Positions 14,207 to 18,182 of a stretch of 18,182 bases of DNA are shown in pieces. Under the pieces are notes generated by a model. The model worked only from the letters and a program-made list of their open reading frames with translations, did no database searches and was not told where the DNA came from. Both the position numbers and the translations under genes were made by a program. Each line of letters begins with the position of its first letter. Position 1 is the first letter of the stretch. The stretch spans positions 1 to 18,182 of the forward strand of contig JANRKT010000306.1 in NCBI GenBank assembly GCA_033763355.1. Direction: 5' to 3'. This DNA comes from JANRKT01 sp033763355 (GTDB taxonomy: Bacteria > Bacteroidota > Bacteroidia > Chitinophagales > Chitinophagaceae).

Positions 14207-15064
14207 ATGCAAAAGATTAATTTCTCCACCCGCATTAATGCCCCAAAGGAAAAAGTATGGAATTCGCTTTGGGAAATGTTTCATTATAACACATGGACCA
14301 GCCCCTTTGCAGAAGGCTCAACCGTTCAGACAGATAACTGGAATGAGGGCTCCAAAGTACTGTTCCTCGATGGCAATGGCAATGGTATGGTGAGCATGGT
14401 TGCCTCCAACAGGCCAAATGAATTTATGTCATTCAAACACCTCGGTATAGTAAAAGACGGCATGGAAGACACGAGCAGCAAAGAAGTGAAACCCTGGACC
14501 GGGGCAATGGAGAACTATACACTGAACGGGGAAAACGGCGGCACAATACTTAACATTGAAACAGACATCACTGATGACTTCAAAGAATACATGATGAAGA
14601 CATGGCCCGTTGCGCTGGAAAAACTGAAAGGCCTTGCCGAAGGAACAGTAAAACCGGTAATTACCATATCCGCCCAAATAAATGCCCCGGTTGCCAAAGT
14701 ATGGGAGACATGGACAAATCCCGAACATGTAATGCAATGGAATAATGCTTCTGATGACTGGCATTGCCCCAAAGCCTCCAATGATTTGCAGCATGGAGGA
14801 AAATTTTCCTTTACCATGGCTGCAAAAGATGGCAGCTTCAGCTTTGACTTTAACGGGGATTATAATGAAGTAAAAGAAAACGAGTTCATATATGCCACCA
14901 TGGGCGATGGGCGGATGTGGAAGACTTATTTTAAAGCTGATGGGAACAAAACAACCGTAACGGAAAGATTTGAGGCAGAAACTATGAATTCGCTTGAAAT
15001 GCAGCAGGCCGGATGGCAGGCCATACTGAATAATTTTAAAAAATATGCCGAGTCACTCAATTGA
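14207..15064 (+). CDS. Tandem double SRPBCC (AHSA1-like) protein
   Basis: This 285-aa protein is a direct fusion of two START-like SRPBCC domains. The first opens with TRINAPKEKVWNSL (8-21) and spans to about 145; the second opens with AQINAPVAKVWETW (156-169) and spans to 285. The second domain carries AHSA1-type features: NPEHVMQWNNASDDWHCP, GGKFSFTM, MGDGRMWKTYF, TTVTERFEAE and the closing helix QQAGWQAILNNFKKY. The family binds hydrophobic ligands in a deep pocket, and ligands of Bacteroidota members are unknown. No signal peptide is seen, so it is probably cytosolic. The start lies 12 nt after the fossil; the hydrolase gene follows with 62 bp between. Both domain types also occur singly in this family. 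Confidence 0.9.
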   Translation: MQKINFSTRINAPKEKVWNSLWEMFHYNTWTSPFAEGSTVQTDNWNEGSKVLFLDGNGNGMVSMVASNRPNEFMSFKHLGIVKDGMEDTSSKEVKPWTGAMENYTLNGENGGTILNIETDITDDFKEYMMKTWPVALEKLKGLAEGTVKPVITISAQINAPVAKVWETWTNPEHVMQWNNASDDWHCPKASNDLQHGGKFSFTMAAKDGSFSFDFNGDYNEVKENEFIYATMGDGRMWKTYFKADGNKTTVTERFEAETMNSLEMQQAGWQAILNNFKKYAESLN

Positions 15065-15126
15065 CTAAGTTATGGCACATATTGATTCATGGGATATATT
15101 ATTCAATCACCCATTATACAACTGTT

Positions 15127-15990
15127 ATGAAAAAGAAGATATATTTTCCCTTATCTCAAAAGGCGATTGCCATAACAGCAGTTCTTTTTCTGGCAGCTGT
15201 ACATTCTTTCAGCCAGGTAAAAAAAGGTTATGCGCCGGTAAACGGAATAAACCTGTACTATGAAGTTTATGGAGAAGGGAAACCGGTGGTTTTGTTGCAT
15301 GGCGCTTATATGACTATTAATTTAAACTGGTCTTCGCTGATTCCCGCACTGGCCAAAACAAGAAAAGTGATTGCATTGGAAATGCAGGGACACGGTCATA
15401 CGGAATTATCCGGCCGGCCCTTTTCTTACAGTACAATGGCCAATGATATTGCAGATGTTCTTAAATTCCTGAAAATTGAAAGCGCTGATTTTATTGGTTA
15501 CAGTTTTGGCGGAACGATAACCTATCAGCTTCTGCTTAACCATCCTGCCCTTGTTGGCAAGGCTGTTATTATTTCATCCACCTATAAATATACAGGCTGG
15601 CAAAAAGAAGTGCGGGATGTATTACACAGCATGCAACCGGAGTTTCTTTCCGGTACCCCTTTAAAATATGCATATAACGCGGTTGCACCCGATTCTTCAA
15701 AATGGACCAGCTTCCTCAGTAAAATGATTGAGTTTGACAAACAGGATTTTGATCTGGGTGAAGATAAAATCAAAAATATAAAATCCCCGGTGCTGATCAT
15801 TTCTGGCGACAATGATGGCATTGATAAAGAAGTCTTATTTAAAACTTACAGGCAGTTGGGCGGCTGCACATTTGCTGACATGACCGGTATTCCAAAATCA
15901 CAACTTGCAATTATACCCGCACAGGGCCATGTATCTGTAATGATGCAAACTGAAGCAATCCTGAGTATGGTGAATAAATTTCTTCAATGA
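15127..15990 (+). CDS. Exported alpha/beta-fold hydrolase
   Basis: This 287-aa alpha/beta hydrolase has a signal peptide (MKKKIYFPLSQKAIAITAVLF, likely cleaved after the SFSQ region near residue 30), so it should act in the periplasm. The oxyanion segment is VVLLHGAYM (54-62), the nucleophile elbow GYSFGG places Ser126, the acid is Asp228 or Asp230 (SGDNDG), and the base is His268 (PAQGHVS). All triad residues are present. Start 15127 is chosen because it gives a clean signal peptide; a TTG at 15061 overlapping the previous stop adds 22 residues without this logic. The substrate cannot be read from sequence; esters or lactones are typical of the family. Confidence 0.9.
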   Translation: MKKKIYFPLSQKAIAITAVLFLAAVHSFSQVKKGYAPVNGINLYYEVYGEGKPVVLLHGAYMTINLNWSSLIPALAKTRKVIALEMQGHGHTELSGRPFSYSTMANDIADVLKFLKIESADFIGYSFGGTITYQLLLNHPALVGKAVIISSTYKYTGWQKEVRDVLHSMQPEFLSGTPLKYAYNAVAPDSSKWTSFLSKMIEFDKQDFDLGEDKIKNIKSPVLIISGDNDGIDKEVLFKTYRQLGGCTFADMTGIPKSQLAIIPAQGHVSVMMQTEAILSMVNKFLQ

Positions 15991-16023
15991 TGAGTTCATT
16001 AATATCACATTCAAAAATAATTT

Positions 16024-16881
16024 ATGAATAATTCAATTTATCCATGCCTCTGGTTTGATGGCAAAGCCAAAGAAGCGGCAGAATTTTATTGCGCTGTATT
16101 TGAAAATTCAAAGATTACTGACGACACTCCTATGGTAGTAATGTTTGAACTCTGTGGCAAAAAGTTTATGGGATTAAATGGCGGACCCATGTTTAAAATC
16201 AATCCCTCCATTTCTTTTTTTGTGAAGTGTAAAAGTATTGAACAGACAAATGATACCTGGAATAAACTATCGGAAGGCGGTACCGTATTAATGCCAATAG
16301 ACAAATACCCCTGGAGCGAACGATACGGGTGGATAAAAGATAAGTATGATGTAACCTGGCAGGTAATGGCTGATACAAACAACAATGCTTCACAGTCCAT
16401 TACCCCTTCAATGCTTTTCACCAATGATGTATTGGGCCGTGCAGAAGAAGCTATCAGGTTTTATACAGGCCTTTTCCCCGGCTCTGCTGCCGGAATGATG
16501 GCGCATTATCCGGAAGCTGATGCTTTTGCCGGCAAACTGATGTATGCAGAGTATAATATTTCAGGTTATGATATGGTTGCAATGGACGGCCCGGGCAGAC
16601 ATGATTATATCTTTAATGAAGGGGTGTCGCTTGTAGTTGACTGCAGCAACCAGGAAGAAGTGGATTACTATTGGAATAACCTCACAGCCAATGGCGGTAA
16701 GGAAAGTATGTGCGCCTGGCTGAAAGATAAATTTGGCGTTTCATGGCAAATTGTACCAAAAGCTTTGGTAAAATTAATGAATGACAAAGACAAGGAAAAA
16801 GCGGGGAGGGTAATTCAGGCCATGATGAAGATGAAAAAAATAATTATTGCGGACCTGGAGAAAGCAGCAGCCGGAAAATAG
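16024..16881 (+). CDS. Double PhnB-like VOC-domain protein
   Basis: This 285-aa protein carries two PhnB-like (PF06983-type) VOC domains. The first covers about residues 3-117 (IYPCLWFDGKAKEAAEFY, then WSERYGWIKDKYDVTWQV) and the second about 125-246 (SITPSMLFTNDVLGRAEEAI, then MCAWLKDKFGVSWQIVP). A basic helical tail follows (247-285). Each domain ends with the recurring D-K(F/Y)-x-V-(S/T)-W-Q motif. Proteins of this type are often labelled 3-demethylubiquinone-9 methyltransferase-like, but no such activity is shown and no SAM motif is seen. The start lies 33 bp after the hydrolase stop. Confidence 0.9.
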   Translation: MNNSIYPCLWFDGKAKEAAEFYCAVFENSKITDDTPMVVMFELCGKKFMGLNGGPMFKINPSISFFVKCKSIEQTNDTWNKLSEGGTVLMPIDKYPWSERYGWIKDKYDVTWQVMADTNNNASQSITPSMLFTNDVLGRAEEAIRFYTGLFPGSAAGMMAHYPEADAFAGKLMYAEYNISGYDMVAMDGPGRHDYIFNEGVSLVVDCSNQEEVDYYWNNLTANGGKESMCAWLKDKFGVSWQIVPKALVKLMNDKDKEKAGRVIQAMMKMKKIIIADLEKAAAGK

Positions 16882-16939
16882 CAACAGCAGTGATTGCCCG
16901 GTTTGTGAAAAAGAACGGAACCTGCTGATATATTTTGAA

Positions 16940-16959
16940 TTGCTGTTTTAAAACAGCAA
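16940..16959. promoter_or_regulatory. Perfect 20-bp palindrome upstream of the AlkD-like gene
   Basis: TTGCTGTTTT (16940-16949) is followed directly by its reverse complement AAAACAGCAA (16950-16959), 16 nt before the ATG at 16976. It could be an operator for a dimeric repressor or, as RNA, a hairpin masking the start. It lacks the T-run of a terminator on the plus strand. Confidence 0.45.
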
Positions 16960-16975
16960 AACAAGTTTTAATAGT

Positions 16976-17761
16976 ATGTCAAAACTAACGCAGATAAAGA
17001 AAGCCGGTAAGACCGGTTTACCTGTATCACTCACAGCAAAGAACTTTATTGCGGAATTGAAAAAAAATCAATCGGACAAAGAATTGGAAAAAATTCAACG
17101 GTACTTCAAATCAGGCGAAGGTGAGTATGGCCATGACGATAAATTTATGGGAGTGAAAATGGGAAATTTATTTGCCCTGGCAAAACAATTTGAAGGCATG
17201 CCGGTTGCAGAAATTGAAAAGTTACTGGAAAGTCCCATACATGAAGTGAGGGGAGGCGGGATAAGTATTATGGACAAAGAGTCGCGTACAAAAAAAATTA
17301 CAGAAGAAAGGTTAAAGGAATTTTATGAATTGTACATGCGCAGGCATGACCGCATCAACAACTGGGATTTGGTTGACCTTGGATGCCTGAACATGACGGG
17401 AAGGTATTTATATGATAAACGACATGCTGTTTTATACAAGCTTGCAAAGTCAAAAAATATGTGGGAAAGACGTACGGCTATTTTAAGTACCTGTTATTTT
17501 ATCAGGCAGGGAGATTTGGACGATACATTTAAAATTGCTGAGATGCTGGTTAATGACAAAGAAGATTTGATTCATAAGGCAACGGGGTGGATGCTGCGGT
17601 TTGCCGGGGCCAAAGAACCAAAGCGATTGGTTGCTTTTTTAGATAAATATGCAGCCACCATGCCCCGTACCCTGCTGCGTTACGCTATTGAACACTTCGA
17701 TAAAAAGAAAAGAGAATTTTACATGGGGCTTAAAAAACCCGTAGCGATAAGCAAAAAATGA
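16976..17761 (+). CDS. AlkD-like DNA alkylation repair protein (HEAT-like repeats)
   Basis: This 261-aa helical protein belongs to the DNA alkylation repair family, whose member AlkD removes bulky alkylated purines such as 3- and 7-alkylpurines without base flipping. Diagnostic segments are KMGNLFALAKQF (61-72), ESPIHEVRGGGISIM (85-99), INNWDLVDLGC (127-137, with Trp130 and the likely catalytic Asp134), MWERRTAILST (162-172) and HKATGWMLRFAG (200-211). The key Asp, Trp and Arg residues of the family are present, suggesting an active glycosylase. A 20-bp palindrome precedes it. Its stop overlaps an ATG (ATGA at 17758), which could couple translation to the next gene. Confidence 0.92.
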   Translation: MSKLTQIKKAGKTGLPVSLTAKNFIAELKKNQSDKELEKIQRYFKSGEGEYGHDDKFMGVKMGNLFALAKQFEGMPVAEIEKLLESPIHEVRGGGISIMDKESRTKKITEERLKEFYELYMRRHDRINNWDLVDLGCLNMTGRYLYDKRHAVLYKLAKSKNMWERRTAILSTCYFIRQGDLDDTFKIAEMLVNDKEDLIHKATGWMLRFAGAKEPKRLVAFLDKYAATMPRTLLRYAIEHFDKKKREFYMGLKKPVAISKK

Positions 17762-17802
17762 AATTACAAATTGTTTGTTGCCATAACCCTGAAATTTGTA
17801 TT

Positions 17803-18006
17803 ATGTCATTCCAGGCCTACATTGATAACATTAAAGCCAAAACCGGCAAATCACCCGCCGATTTTAAAAAACTGGCGGAAAAGAAAGGTTTGCTGAAACC
17901 AGGAGTGAAAGCCGGTGAAATTGTAAAATGGTTAAAAGATGACTTTGACCTCGGACATGGGCATGCAATGGCTATTTATGCTACGTTCAAAGGAAAAACC
18001 TCCTGA
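17803..18006 (+). CDS. DUF4287 domain protein
   Basis: This 67-aa protein starts MSFQAYIDNIKAKTGKSPADF and ends DLGHGHAMAIYATFKGK, the complete DUF4287 domain of short helical proteins often found beside SRPBCC or DUF5655 domains. No catalytic motif is recognised. I chose 17803 because it matches the family N-terminus. An in-frame ATG at 17758 overlaps the alkD stop and would add 15 residues (MKLQIVCCHNPEICI) that look unrelated. It probably belongs to the same transcript as the AlkD-like gene. Confidence 0.85.
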   Translation: MSFQAYIDNIKAKTGKSPADFKKLAEKKGLLKPGVKAGEIVKWLKDDFDLGHGHAMAIYATFKGKTS

Positions 18007-18042
18007 GGCCTTTGCAACATTAAAACCAGAAAATAGTGTTAA

Positions 18043-18182
18043 CCCCTAAAGACATTTTATGTCATCAAAAATTTCATCATGCATGGCCCTGATGGAACTG
18101 ATTATAAAAACAAACACATCTGCAAGGAAGTAATAAAACCCGAAAAACCGGTACTGGAACATGTTACAGCCCCAAAGTTCCG
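18043..18182 (+). pseudogene. N-terminally truncated SRPBCC (AHSA1-like) fragment, runs off the window
   Basis: After an in-frame stop at 18040, the frame reads FYVIKNFIMHGPDGTDYKNK and then VIKPEKPVLEHVTAPKF to the window end. MHGPDGTDY...E..KPE....H is the central part of AHSA1-type SRPBCC proteins, normally preceded by about 60 residues. The DUF4287 gene ends at 18006, so there is no room for that N-terminus. It is therefore likely a 5'-deleted remnant. Translation from ATG 18079 is possible but would give a protein without its first strands. Confidence 0.65.

Noticed and set aside
1..18182. CRISPR array, tRNA, rRNA or transposon
   Set aside because: No regularly spaced repeats, tRNA-like cloverleaf, rRNA motifs or transposase-like proteins were seen on either strand by eye.

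Overview
The window looks like a chromosomal segment of a Bacteroidota bacterium, probably a Chitinophagaceae relative. This rests on the protein families (an ApbE lipoprotein next to nqrF, Bacteroidota-style CBS, GlxA, DUF1801, VOC and SRPBCC proteins), a TAnnTTTG-type promoter box, weak Shine-Dalgarno signals and moderate GC. No rRNA, tRNA, CRISPR array or transposase was seen.

Region 1 (1-520, + strand) holds the 3' end of an NhaD-type Na+/H+ antiporter gene and a 61-aa one-helix protein with four cysteines, whose layout matches NqrM, the maturation factor of Na+-NQR. Region 2 (521-3101) holds two minus-strand accessory genes of lower GC. One is a three-TM / coiled-coil / winged-helix / DUF3395-like protein and the other a phospholipase-D-fold nuclease-like protein. 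The gap between them (1488-1747) is almost filled by a ~218-bp imperfect palindrome built like an integron attC site. Each gene starts 20-30 nt after an attC R'-like motif, so the pair looks like gene cassettes inserted between nqrM and the nqr operon.

Region 3 (3102-10190, - strand) is a complete nqrABCDEF-apbE operon encoding the sodium-pumping NADH:quinone oxidoreductase and its FMN transferase. The FMN threonine motifs of NqrB and NqrC, the paired Cys of NqrD and NqrE, and the 2Fe-2S and FAD/NADH motifs of NqrF are visible. With NhaD and the NqrM candidate this forms a sodium-bioenergetics locus: NQR exports Na+, NhaD exchanges it, and ApbE and NqrM mature the pump.

Region 4 (10191-12043) has a 400-bp spacer, a two-CBS-domain protein and a convergent GlxA-type AraC regulator. 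Region 5 (12158-18182, + strand) is a run of small cytosolic or envelope proteins: GyrI-like, VOC, DoxX-like, DUF1801, double SRPBCC, exported alpha/beta hydrolase, double VOC, AlkD-like DNA alkylation repair and DUF4287. It also contains two gene remnants: a fossil with a VOC start joined to a frameshifted DUF1801 body (13863-14194), and an SRPBCC fragment lacking its N-terminus at the window end. This suggests a cluster that expands and decays by duplication and deletion.
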